From: Hexactinellida sp. DTS-2022
Taxonomy: Eukaryota; Porifera; Hexactinellida
Length of the DNA: 64,000 bases
NCBI GenBank assembly: GCA_028753945.1
Contig: JAPNXP010000016.1
Coordinates: 2,202,001 to 2,266,000, forward strand
Reading direction: 5' to 3'
Shown: piece by piece, positions 20,101-29,227 of the stretch
How positions within the stretch are numbered: position 1 is the stretch's first letter
How the letters are laid out: the number at the start of each line of letters is the position of its first letter
Made by a program: the position numbers and the translations under genes
Notes under the pieces: generated by a model
Told to the model about the DNA's origin: nothing
Databases searched by the model: none
Seen by the model: only the letters and a program-made list of their open reading frames with translations

Positions 20101-23100
20101 TTGCAGGTTTGGAATATCTAGTTGTGAGTACGTAAACTCCAGTTCCTCTATAACATAATACCGCGTGGAGTAGGATATAATAACGATACACAGCACTATA
20201 AGAACTGGGATGAGCGAGAAGCCAATCTGCCATTGCCAGCTTAGGAACCGCTTCGTGTGCACATTCTGCTTAGTTATGAATATGCGTACGATTCTAACTA
20301 TCTTCATTAGGAGAGGGAAAATGAGGAGAGAAAGAGACAGCCAGTATAATAGTGTCCAAATAACGCACGTATATATTAGCGGCTTTGCTAGTGTAAACAC
20401 GGCTAAAATGAATGATATTCCTGCGCCTATGAGCATGAGCACACAGTGCTCTCTCCCGGAACAACGAATGACTTTGTGATTCCAGTTTCCGAAATATATT
20501 ATACTTATAGCAACCCAGCCAGCAAACCCCAATAGAGAGATTAGAAGAAACAACCAGTTCCACCAAATGTTGTAGCTTATGAACATTACTTCTATTACGT
20601 CACACGCTGTGTTGTTACGCAGTGGGTTATTGCCCCATTCCCCCTGTGGACACCTCTCACATGCAAATGCGAATCTTTCCGAGCTAAAGCTGTTCCCGAT
20701 ACACGGGTCGCATGTCCAGCAACATTGCTTGGATCCAACTTGGAAGTTAGTTTCGAACCCCGCTTCGCAAGGCGGTATTCCTCCGCAGTAGGAAGTTAGG
20801 TTGTCGGAGTTGCTGTAGCTCGTGAGGTCCAGTTTGTTCCCACTTCTCGCGGCATCCCACACCCCGATCTCTTGGAAATTATTCGCGTTTTCATACTGAT
20901 AGTTGTAAATCGTATATTTAGCCTGTCCGTCACCTGATTCATCGAAAAATACAAAGTCCCTCGTGGTTCCAGTAAAATTAACTTTGTACAGCGCATCGCG
21001 TAGAGTCTCGCCTCCTACACTTATGAAGTTAATTCCATTTTTCTCCTTACATTTCTGATCGGCGATAATATAAGGGAATTCGCATTTCTCTATTAGTACA
21101 CTGTTAAGTGCATTCGCTAGTGCGTATGTAGCGTCGAATATGAACGGTACAATATTATTCTGTTGGAAATTAGGAACCGCTTCGCTTATGGAATTAGGAC
21201 ATTTAATGGTTGAGTTTGTTGTGTTGTATTCACAGTTGAAAAGCTCACGGAAGAAACCACAAAACCAGAGATCGTGTGTGATGTTGTACGGATTAATATT
21301 AGTAAAGTAATTTGTGAAATCAACGTACTCTCTCGCGAATGGTGCGACACCAAAAAACCCGTCAGCAAATTGTTTTACTCCTTCGATCGCTGATTCAGAA
21401 GTGGCCCACGAATCGCTTGCAATCCACACAATGTGTGTTCTGTTTATAAGGTTAGCTTCCAGATAGTCCCTGACTGCAGTTAGTATGCTGTTGGCATCTG
21501 TTGTTGTACAGAAACAGAGCACTATGTTGGCTTGAGAACGCGCGATGCGCATTGCTAGGACACTCAGCTCATCGGCGTCCGCAGGGATTTCTGACTGCAC
21601 ATCCAAACAGGTATCGTTGCTTTCCTCCACAGCTCTGGTGAATGCTTCTACCCCAGGCGTGCCGTATGTAGACTGGGTGTAGAGCGCATTCACAGACCTA
21701 TTAGCACATGCACAGTTAATCTGTTAAAGCAAGGGACAATATTAAAGTACGAAATGTATCAGTTAATGTGCTCATGGGGTAATACTTGATGAAGCTGAGT
21801 CATATTAATTAGTGTTTTAAAATGTTCTATAAGTTGACTAGCATGGGCAGTTAACCGTGTCAAGAAATCAAATCATAACAATATAGCCTCAGAACGATAA
21901 CCTCGAGTATCCGAATTCATTGGGACCAGTCAAATATGTTCGATAATTTAGGTTGAACTAATTTATGGAAACATTTGTACCAGCCTGGTGTGTTCGGATA
22001 ATCGAGGTTGCACTGTACGTACAATTGAAATGCGTACAATTACCGACCTCCATCCGAATGAGGTTATTATATCCAGCATGGCAGATGCCTGGAAGCTGTC
22101 AGGCGCCACTGTTCTGAAGAAATAATCGTATCTGTTGGTGTCGCTGAGCAGAGCACTGGTGGAGGAGTAGCTTATCTGCGGGACGTTAAACACCCGCAGA
22201 AAGCTGGCTATGGGAACTGTAACGGAGCTGCTAGCTGCGCCTATAACGCCTATCGGGAGTCCGCTTAGGTTGCCACTGGTGAACTCAGATTGCACCAGTG
22301 AGATGGCTTGCTCTATGCCCACTGTCTCTTGACCGCAAGTGTCCCGCATGTCATAGCCAATCTTCACACCTGTCAAGTGCCAACAGTAATTATACACTTA
22401 TTTACTGACCGATAACAAATTAAATCCTTTTATGAAAAGATAGGGATTTTTTAAGTACAGTAGAACTCGGTTATAACGTACTTCGGTTTAGCAGTTACTA
22501 ATTTTTTAACCAAGTTAAAAACCAAATTTTTATTTGCAAAGTTACCTCGGTTTAATTAACATTTTCGTTCTAAGTATACTACTGTATCAAAATCAATTGA
22601 AAATCGACCTGTTAACAAATCGTTATTTTCGTTTATGAGTTGAATAGCTCGGATCATGGCTTCCATTCTCTCCACTCCCTTCTCCTTCTGGAACATGCCG
22701 CATCCCTTCTCTTTGATAGGGAAAAGTCCTGCGAAGACAAAGTCTTTACCATCTAGATCTGTTACCTTTGTCACTGCTTGGTAATCTACATTAACACACG
22801 ATTGGTAGGCTAGTGTCTGAACTGTTAGTATAGCGGACACCACTATACATTGGGTTATTATGTTCATTTGATATGTTTTATTTTGAAGCCTACATTCTTA
22901 CTTTTATTTATAGGAGTTTAAAACCTTTCTCAAATTACTACTCTTTGTTATGTTCTAAGAAATGGAGATAAATGATATTATTTACATTATTAATGACGGA
23001 ATGTGTAATCAAAAATGCTAGTTGTGTCAACTGTTCTTAATTCTTGTTATTTTGAGGATATATATGGTTGTTGGTTGACAAATTGATAACTTCATTTTGC

Positions 23101-25697
23101 ACGAAAAAGCAGTTTCATGAGATACTAAGGGATTGTATTACAATTGAACTCTAATTACAAGGTTATTTTACGCTGCCTTTAGCGCACTGTCTAATTACAT
23201 TATGCGCCTATGAAATTTCAAACGAATTTTCATAGGCGCTTTGCAAGGAGTTCCAATGGAAAGTTGCAAACCGTTAGTTTATATAGGTTCAATTGCAAAC
23301 TTATAGCTTTATTAGTGGTTTGACAATAATGCCAATAATATTATTTTGTTTGACAAAAAGTTGCACTATCCGGGAGTCGAACCCGGGTCGCAAGAATGGG
23401 AATCTTACATGATACCGCTACACCAATAGTGCTATGAAATATTATAACTTCTAATTTTGCATTAATATCTGTAATATGTCTGGGATGTTGGTCTTTGATC
23501 GATGCCGTATTAGATAACTGGGCCAGCTGGATGTGGGAAAACGCAATTTTGTCTTCAGCTGTCTGTTATTGCAGCTTTACCCGCAAAAGCTGGAGGCCTC
23601 AATACCAATGTATTGTATCTCGATACGGAAAGCACATTCAGTGCAAAGAGGTAAATACCGTATTGCTTGAATAAGCGCCGGGTCAATAAGTATGGGATTG
23701 GTATGATAAAATTAAAACTCATTAGTTGATAACAGTGTAATTACATTGATTTTGGCAACTACGGTATCTCTACTGTCGCAGAGAATCATTAGAACAAACC
23801 TAAAAAATATTTTCTTGATTTTTCAAAACATTTCTGGATAAACTTGGCCCACGAAAATAATAAGCGTCGGGCGCTTATTCGTAGCAATTCTTTATTCTTT
23901 ATTCGTCAATGTAAATACTATTTTTCATTTGCACCTCAAATTGATTTCCATTCCAATGCAATTAGTTATTGATGGCACAGTTACCTATTTCGATTATAGA
24001 ATGTTAGAGATTGCAGCAAACAGATTTCCCGAATACTTAGCAGGGGAGGTTAGCATGAACACATTATCTGAGAGAATTCTTATCCACCACATCAGTAACT
24101 ACGAATCTTTAACCAGCAGGTATTGCTTTTCTGAATGTAGTTTCAATCATTCAATTGTCTGGAAGTTTCCTACATATGATATCCATATTGTAACATGGAT
24201 ATCATTGATTTAATCATTGTTGCCAACTACAGTCGACTCCGCTTAATAGAGTCACCTCGGGACCAGGTCGCTTTGACCCGATTAAGCGAAGAAATATATT
24301 AACCGAAAATATTTTAAGCCAAAATGTAATTCCGTCTTATAATCCCTGTGAATGTTGACCCGATTAAGCAGTGAAATCTATTTAATTAATCGGTGGCTCT
24401 ATTAACTATTAAGCTGAGTCCACTGTACTTTATAATGGAAGTAAATACTCAGTTTAGAAAAGATGGAAGAGACACTGATCCGTGGTAGGATAGGACTCAT
24501 TATATTGGACAGTGTGGCTAGTGTTATACGAGCTGAGTTCCATGGAGATGGAGAGGAAGCTTCTAAGTTGAGCTCAGGTCTGTCGAGAATAGCCGCCACC
24601 CTCAAGTACCTTGCGGACACTTTCAGAATACCTGTAAGCCTGTTGTATTTACATCATTATTTTGATTATTATTTGGGGCATTAAAACTTCAAACGTTAAC
24701 CAATGTGTAACAGACCATATTTCTTGCCTGTCAACTTAGTCCATACAAATCCCTTGACGCGTGCCGTGAATTATTGGACATATTTATTGAGGGCTCGAAA
24801 GCCAAAATATTTCCGACTGTTGACAGAAATAATTTTTGTATTACAAAATTGGTAAAAGCGCGACATAGTAAGGTGGTATGAATTGGCGTTACATAACGTT
24901 TGCTACAAACACTAGGTAGTAGTTACGAACCAGATAACGCACGCTTCTGTTCCCTTTGAAGACCAATTCTACGATCCCTCTCTCACAGAGGGCTCGGACA
25001 ACCTACAGGCTACAGCTGCTCTCGGATTAACGTGGGCACACTCTGTTAACATTAGAATAATTCTACAGTACTGGAGAGAGGATGTTAAAACTGTGAGTAT
25101 AATGTTATTTGATGACATTTCAAGATTACTCATTCCACAATAATTATATTTGCAATCACAAATACATTTGATTTCGAGATTATATCCAAATTCCTTATTT
25201 TGTGGAAGTCTAAATTATTTATATATTGGCCAAACCTTTTCTATGTAATTTTCATGCACTACAAGGTCATTTCTATATAAATATTCACCTTTGGATAGCC
25301 GAGCTTTTTAATAGAGGGTTGGCCTATATAATGATTACGCCATTACCGCTATTAATTCACTGATTGGTAACTTAAACTCTTGTTATTGCAAAGTATAATT
25401 TAGCATACAATCTGCTTGTAAGAAGTTTTGTTATATAAGTGTATTATATCTCTATAAGTTATGGTCAAAAGTTCTTACTATCAAGTACGCCCTAAATTTC
25501 TGATAACACACTATATCTGATTTCTCATTCACTTACTAACGGACTTTGTGATTTAGTTGACGATAGCAAAGTCACCATACACACCTAATGTTACGTACCC
25601 CTACACAATCAGGAGAGAAGGCATTGTCATAGAAACGGACCTACAGGGTGTGTACTCGAGGTTATTTGTAATATTATACGTTAATGAGTCTCTGTAA
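17151..25697 (+). CDS. RAD51B: RAD51 paralogue B (homologous recombination ATPase), 8 exons
   Basis: Part of the BCDX2 complex that supports RAD51 filament formation in DNA repair. Inferred exons: 17151-17273, 17660-17773, 18046-18147, 23514-23650, 24000-24119, 24453-24633, 24916-25092 and 25557-25697, giving 364 residues in one frame, close to the human length. Exon 4 has the Walker A motif GPAGCGKTQF and YLDTESTFSAKR. Exon 6 has Walker B IGLIILDSVASVIRAEF. Exon 7 has VVTNQITHASVPFEDQF and LGLTWAHSVNIRIILQY, and exon 8 IAKSPYTPNVTYPYTIRREG. SVASVIR-EF and the WSHSVN-like motif single out RAD51B among the paralogues. Intron 3 (18148-23513) contains an antisense receptor gene and a tRNA. A family A MITE (17816-17995) fills intron 2 and a family F MITE intron 5. 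Confidence 0.93.
17816..17995. mobile_element. MITE family A copy, in RAD51B intron 2
   Basis: CAGTGAACTCTCGTTATAAC at the left and ATAACGGGAGTTAACTG at the right, with interior CGTTATAAGCGGATAATAAT and TCGTTATATCCGACTTGG. This is one of the best-preserved copies of family A. Confidence 0.8.
18289..18408. mobile_element. hAT-like MITE (family P)
   Basis: Starts CAGTGGTTCCCAACCTGGG and ends TTTGAGAATCGCTG, the terminal pattern of Charlie/MER5-like hAT elements. A second copy lies at 56577-56712. Confidence 0.7.
18439..18612. mobile_element. MITE family E copy
   Basis: CAGTAGATGTCGGATATAAG to CCGGCATCCACTG, flanked by TA. The interior carries GGTTATAAGAACATGTC blocks. Other copies: about 41252-41410 and 48401-48720. 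Confidence 0.75.
18900..22867 (-). CDS. Class C GPCR, metabotropic glutamate receptor-like (6 exons)
   Basis: A membrane receptor lying antisense in RAD51B intron 3. Exon 1 (from ATG 22867) has a signal peptide and FVFAGLFPIKEKGCG...GVERMEAM. Exons 2 (22048-22369) and 3 (19635-21697) complete the Venus-flytrap domain, the cysteine-rich linker (CGGIPPCEAGFE, CCWTCDPC) and seven transmembrane segments. Inferred exons 19315-19365, 19188-19241 and 18900-18940 add a short Lys/Glu-rich cytoplasmic tail. The amino-acid-binding signature is partly kept: the SSSVTVP and SYSSTS serine/threonine, the ERMEAM Arg (mGluR1 R78 position) and the SDSW Asp (D318 position). The positions of mGluR1 K409 and R323 are Ser here. 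It therefore probably binds an amino acid, not necessarily glutamate. The exon 1/2 junction is unclear: no good GT donor gives the expected frame, and a MITE lies in that intron. Confidence 0.88.
18969..19152. mobile_element. MITE family J, in last intron of the class C GPCR
   Basis: CAGTAAAACCTCCAATAGTG on the left and TTCACTTAGGGTTTACTG on the right, flanked by TA. The interior has GTGAACAC/GTGATCACC blocks. Confidence 0.65.
19536..19622. mobile_element. MITE family H copy, 13 bp beyond the splice donor of exon 3
   Basis: CAGTAGAACTCGGTTATAAG and GTTATAACCGATTTCTACTG form an 87-bp palindromic element. If the intron is retained, the receptor frame runs through it and adds a short alternative tail (CNTVEIGYNVSGVVRTT...). 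Confidence 0.8.
23362..23432 (-). tRNA. tRNA-Gly (anticodon CCC)
   Basis: The reverse complement starts GCACTATTGGTGTAGCGGTA and ends CCCGGATAGTGCA. The acceptor stem GCACTAT pairs with ATAGTGC. The anticodon arm TAAGA-TTCCCAT-TCTTG gives anticodon CCC. The T arm ACCCGGGTTCGACTCCCGG is canonical. Length is 71 nt without intron. D, anticodon and T arms closely match known animal tRNA-Gly(CCC). It lies within RAD51B intron 3, transcribed against the host gene. Confidence 0.95.
24230..24425. mobile_element. MITE family F copy, in RAD51B intron 5
   Basis: CAGTCGACTCCGCTTAATAG and TTAAGCTGAGTCCACTG. The interior repeats GACCCGATTAAGC. Related copies: 3918-4012, 49738-49835 and 61788-61951. Confidence 0.75.
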
Positions 25698-26020
25698 TAT
25701 ACACTCTTGAGGGAGTGGTGTAATGATCTTTGACCTTCTAACTTAAACAAAAGTATTGTGAAATAAAGTTTCTTTTAATCTACTAACTACGTAATTTTTG
25801 TGATAAATAATTCAATTCAATTAGAAAGTACGTATCATAAAAACTAATGATAAAATTGCTCAATTTTAATGAATATTATTTTAATAAGTAAAATACAGCT
25901 TAAATGAACATTAGATTTCCACTTTTACAATATTAACAAACCTCGACAGCACGCACATGCATTATTAAACAATAACAACAACAACAACAACAACAACATA
26001 GCATTATCATAAACTATTAT
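25698..26020. other. Convergent intergenic region with (AAC)n microsatellite
   Basis: About ten AAC units at 25972-26000. No gene is seen. Confidence 0.6.
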
Positions 26021-26440
26021 TTATTTTATGATTGCATGTGTATAAGATCCGTATTCTGAAGATGGGATTCTAGTACAATTCTTTCCCCGTTCGATACAAT
26101 AACCACATTTTGTGCGGTCGTGTTTTGACGCTAATAGCGGTTTTGTAATAACCTGTACATGTACCTGCACTTTCCTTTCTTCTCTCGTTTTTAACTCCTC
26201 TACATTAATGGGAGGAATTAGATTGTCACAAATCTTGCATTTCTGTCCCCTTCCGAGCCATATATAGGCAGAACTCCAAGTATTCAAGTCGCAATGCTTA
26301 TTCGGACAAGTGAACCTGCCATAGAATCTCGCTGGTCTTATTGGTTTCTTGCTCCAATTAAGTTTCAGTATTTCTCCATCTTTCCTCTTCAGCTGAACAC
26401 AGAACTGTTTTCTTCCCTTCTCTATCTCTTGTTTAGCCAT
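26021..26440 (-). CDS. ZAR1-like 3CxxC zinc-finger protein, paralogue 3
   Basis: A 139-residue single-exon protein (MAKQEIEKGRKQF). The finger is GRFTCPNKHCDLNTWSSAYI then WLGRGQKCKICD, later CGYCIERGKNC. The first cysteine pair is spaced C-x4-C instead of C-x2-C, so it has diverged from the two copies at 13869-15422, while WLGRGQKC is shared with paralogue 1. The middle is rich in Glu/Lys/Val (EERKVQVHVQVITK). Family membership follows from the cysteine and tryptophan pattern. A role in RNA binding is inferred. Confidence 0.7.
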   Translation of the reverse strand: MAKQEIEKGRKQFCVQLKRKDGEILKLNWSKKPIRPARFYGRFTCPNKHCDLNTWSSAYIWLGRGQKCKICDNLIPPINVEELKTREERKVQVHVQVITKPLLASKHDRTKCGYCIERGKNCTRIPSSEYGSYTHAIIK

Positions 26441-27212
26441 TTGGTATTTTATTAAATCTATTAATGAAATATCCAGTACTAGTTCAATATAAAGTAATAT
26501 TTATATATACGGATGGGTATATTGTATACCAAGTGGCTTCTCTCATTCACTATTATCTACAAAAGACTATTTATATAGCTCGCCATGTGATACTCTAACT
26601 ATTTAAAATTTTAACTTGTGATTATATTTCCTTCTGGATTCACAAATAATAATTGCTTTGTAATTTTGGGATTGCCACATGGTTCCACGTATACGACTTA
26701 TTCAGCCAATCAGGTTTCTATACATGGATTATGTAGATATTAGCTATTAATTATAGATTTAATTCAATCACACATATATATTGTAATTGCAACTTTACTC
26801 AAATTACGTCTTTTATGTGAGATATTATTTGTGACGATTTAATTTCTGCTTTGAATAGTTATACATTCTAAAATGATGATACTAGAACACACAAAGAAAA
26901 CTATTTTTGCATGCATACGGTATATACATGATGCCACCTAACAGGCTACGGTTAATTAGTTTATTAGAATAGCTTTTAGTTAATTAATCCCATTATCCAC
27001 TTAATCAACACCTGAAACATCTAAAATTCATTATGCATGCATGTGAAATAATGGATGATCTATTTATTGCAAATATTATTTCTTCAGTTTCTCAAATTAA
27101 TTACTCATTATTAGACAGATAATATACAATGCAAACCATGCAATAGTTATTCACAAACATTATTTTCTAACATTTATCAGCTAAATTGTTTAACTTTGGT
27201 TCTTCTTTCTTC
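26441..27212. other. AT-rich intergenic region
   Basis: Between two minus-strand genes. I see no coding potential, RNA gene or clear transposon ends. Confidence 0.5.
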
Positions 27213-28220
27213 TTAAACATTTTCACTCTGCTCTGGACTTCCCTTCTTAACTTTATTTATATTTACGGAATGTTCATCGTAACAAGTGGTCTCTTCTTTC
27301 GTATCCATCTCCTTAACAACAGCATTGTTCTGTTTAAACCTGTTCAATAAAGTGTGTTTGAACTTTGACCACCTAAGCTCACGTAGTGTATCCTTGTTGA
27401 CTACAAACAGTAGAGTGAAACCTAACCCCAGAAGAGGAGTGGACATAGCGTGTAGAAGGTAGAGTGGGAATATAGGGTGGTTTGGCTCAATCACATTCTG
27501 TATACGATTTACTATCGGGAAAATATTTATTATCAAGAAAAATATTGGGTATAGAATTAAAGGTTTTATTTCCTTTTTGATCAATTCTTTTTTCCTATCA
27601 TTCTGAGGGGAGTACGGGCCCCATCTCCTTACTTCCCAAAGCAACTTTGCAATTATAATAAAAAATAGACAGAATATGCCCACTATTATGATCCACAGAG
27701 GGATATACCAAATTGCGAATCGTAGTATCTTGCCAACAGGTTTCTTATTGCTGATCCAACACCAAATGCCTGCTGGTCCGTAGGAATTGTCTATGAAGGG
27801 AAAGAATGAGAATCCTATCGGCACTGCTATACTGGCGGAAATATAGAATATTTCCAGAAATTTATTTGACCACTTTCCTATCACGACATTCCAGAACAGA
27901 TTAATAGTGATATTACACACCCATACAACCAGGAACCAGCGTAGCAACATACGGAAGAATCCATCAACAGCACATCTGCTAGAATTAGTCAAATCCAGGC
28001 CCCCTAATGATAACTCGATTGAATCTAAGAGCGTAGCTATTACTAGGTACAAAATCAAACGCTGTGAAGTGAATTTATAGCGTTTTAGCAGGAATATTAA
28101 TGCCAACACAATGATAGCGCATGTTGCAGAGGTAGCAGCAATAGTTCTTACCGTAGCCTCAACGATTGTACAGTATTCTGTGTTGTTTTTAAACAAACAA
28201 TTGCTGGTTGTGTTTGCCAT
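27213..28220 (-). CDS. Seven-transmembrane receptor, cAMP-receptor-like
   Basis: A 335-residue intronless receptor (MANTTSNCLFKNNTEYC) with N-terminal glycosylation-type NTTS and seven hydrophobic segments at about residues 25-48, 55-75, 88-115, 122-145, 168-195, 220-240 and 250-275. A Cys in SSRCAVDGFFR before TM3 and another in YGPAGIWCWIS of the second outer loop probably form the usual disulfide. GPAGIWCWI and the general layout resemble the cAMP-receptor-like/GPR157-type families, not rhodopsin. No DRY or NPxxY motif is seen. The tail is charged and ends in SPEQSENV. Ligand unknown. Confidence 0.65.
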   Translation of the reverse strand: MANTTSNCLFKNNTEYCTIVEATVRTIAATSATCAIIVLALIFLLKRYKFTSQRLILYLVIATLLDSIELSLGGLDLTNSSRCAVDGFFRMLLRWFLVVWVCNITINLFWNVVIGKWSNKFLEIFYISASIAVPIGFSFFPFIDNSYGPAGIWCWISNKKPVGKILRFAIWYIPLWIIIVGIFCLFFIIIAKLLWEVRRWGPYSPQNDRKKELIKKEIKPLILYPIFFLIINIFPIVNRIQNVIEPNHPIFPLYLLHAMSTPLLGLGFTLLFVVNKDTLRELRWSKFKHTLLNRFKQNNAVVKEMDTKEETTCYDEHSVNINKVKKGSPEQSENV

Positions 28221-28564
28221 TTATCCTATATTTGTTCTGTCTCTTATTTATAGTACACATGGTGTAGTAATTTTATTGACTATCTTATAATTTAACTTAA
28301 TGATCTGTCCCGAATAAAGATTTGTATTTGTAAAACATAATTTGTAATATAATTGCTAGTATAAATTTTAGTATAGTTTCAATGCTGAGCTAATATTACG
28401 TAATTTTATTTAACTAATCAGACTGTATTCTTATATTGTCAGTTTTACTATGTTATTTTAGCGGAATAATAAAATTATTGAGTAGGAGTACAAAAGAATA
28501 GATAAATTACGTGGTATTATTGCTATAATATAACTAATAGTTCCGACTAACTGATGTGTGTATA
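28221..28564. other. AT-rich intergenic region between the receptor and DNPH1
   Basis: No gene or clear repeat is seen. It probably contains the receptor promoter and the DNPH1 3' end. Confidence 0.4.
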
Positions 28565-29008
28565 TCAGTATTCTTTCTTGACGCTGGTAAGATAAGCTTT
28601 CAATAATTCCTCTGCCTCTGCTAGTGTGTAATCCACCACTTTAAATCTGTCCCCATTTTCCGCACCTCTCAGCATAGCAGATAGCTTCTTGCCTGATTCA
28701 GGTCTGAACAAACAAAGCACTCTTTTCCCCATGGCCACAGCTCTGCCTATCTCATACCCGACGCCCAGCGAGGGCTGCGTAACTTCTGCTACCAACACGT
28801 CTGTTTTTGTTAGCCATTCGATGTCCCTATCGTGTATGTACTTGTCAGTCAGTTCGGTCTCTTCGGCATTGGCAGCCCCCACATGTTCCGTTAGCACGGT
28901 ACCATAGCCCTTTAGGATAGAAACTAGCTGTGCGTATATGGCAGCGTCATCTCTCCCAGCGCGTATGCTACCGGCGAAGTAGATATTAAGTCCTGCGCTA
29001 GTTGCCAT
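28565..29008 (-). CDS. DNPH1: 2'-deoxynucleoside 5'-phosphate N-hydrolase 1 (RCL)
   Basis: A 147-residue enzyme that cleaves the base from deoxynucleoside 5'-monophosphates, in mammals clearing modified nucleotides such as hydroxymethyl-dUMP. The N-terminal loop LNIYFAGSIRAGRDD binds the phosphate. TVLTEHVG, DIEWL...DVLVAEVTQPSLGVGYEIGRAV and LCLFRPESGKKLSAM follow the family closely. The Glu in GVGYEIGRA is the catalytic nucleophile in RCL. Length and start match the family; no introns. It is divergent from the Sel1-repeat gene, only 219 bp away, and a family A MITE occupies most of that gap. Confidence 0.92.
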   Translation of the reverse strand: MATSAGLNIYFAGSIRAGRDDAAIYAQLVSILKGYGTVLTEHVGAANAEETELTDKYIHDRDIEWLTKTDVLVAEVTQPSLGVGYEIGRAVAMGKRVLCLFRPESGKKLSAMLRGAENGDRFKVVDYTLAEAEELLKAYLTSVKKEY

Positions 29009-29034
29009 TCTACATCCAAGTTGTATTGTTATTA

Positions 29035-29198
29035 CAGTGAACTCCCGTTATACGTAGTCGGATATAACGAAATAACCGCTTATAATGAATTGGATATTTT
29101 TCCCCAGAGAACTAAATGCATTAATTATTATAACGAATATCTGGATATAACGAAGGAATTACAGGTCCCAAGCACTTCGTTGTAACGAGAGTTCACTG
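29035..29198. mobile_element. MITE family A copy filling the DNPH1/Sel1 divergent promoter
   Basis: CAGTGAACTCCCGTTATACG and AACGAGAGTTCACTG. It takes up 164 of the 219 bp between the two start codons, so either promoter must use or flank it. Confidence 0.8.
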
Positions 29199-29227
29199 TA
29201 TTTATTTACTTTATAATTATTGCTAGC

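Noticed and set aside
22028..22048. Exon 2 of the class C receptor extending to the GTAATT donor
   Set aside because: Using the upstream AG|GTCGGT donor and joining to 21697 gives the expected FGWRSVNALYTQ sequence in frame.
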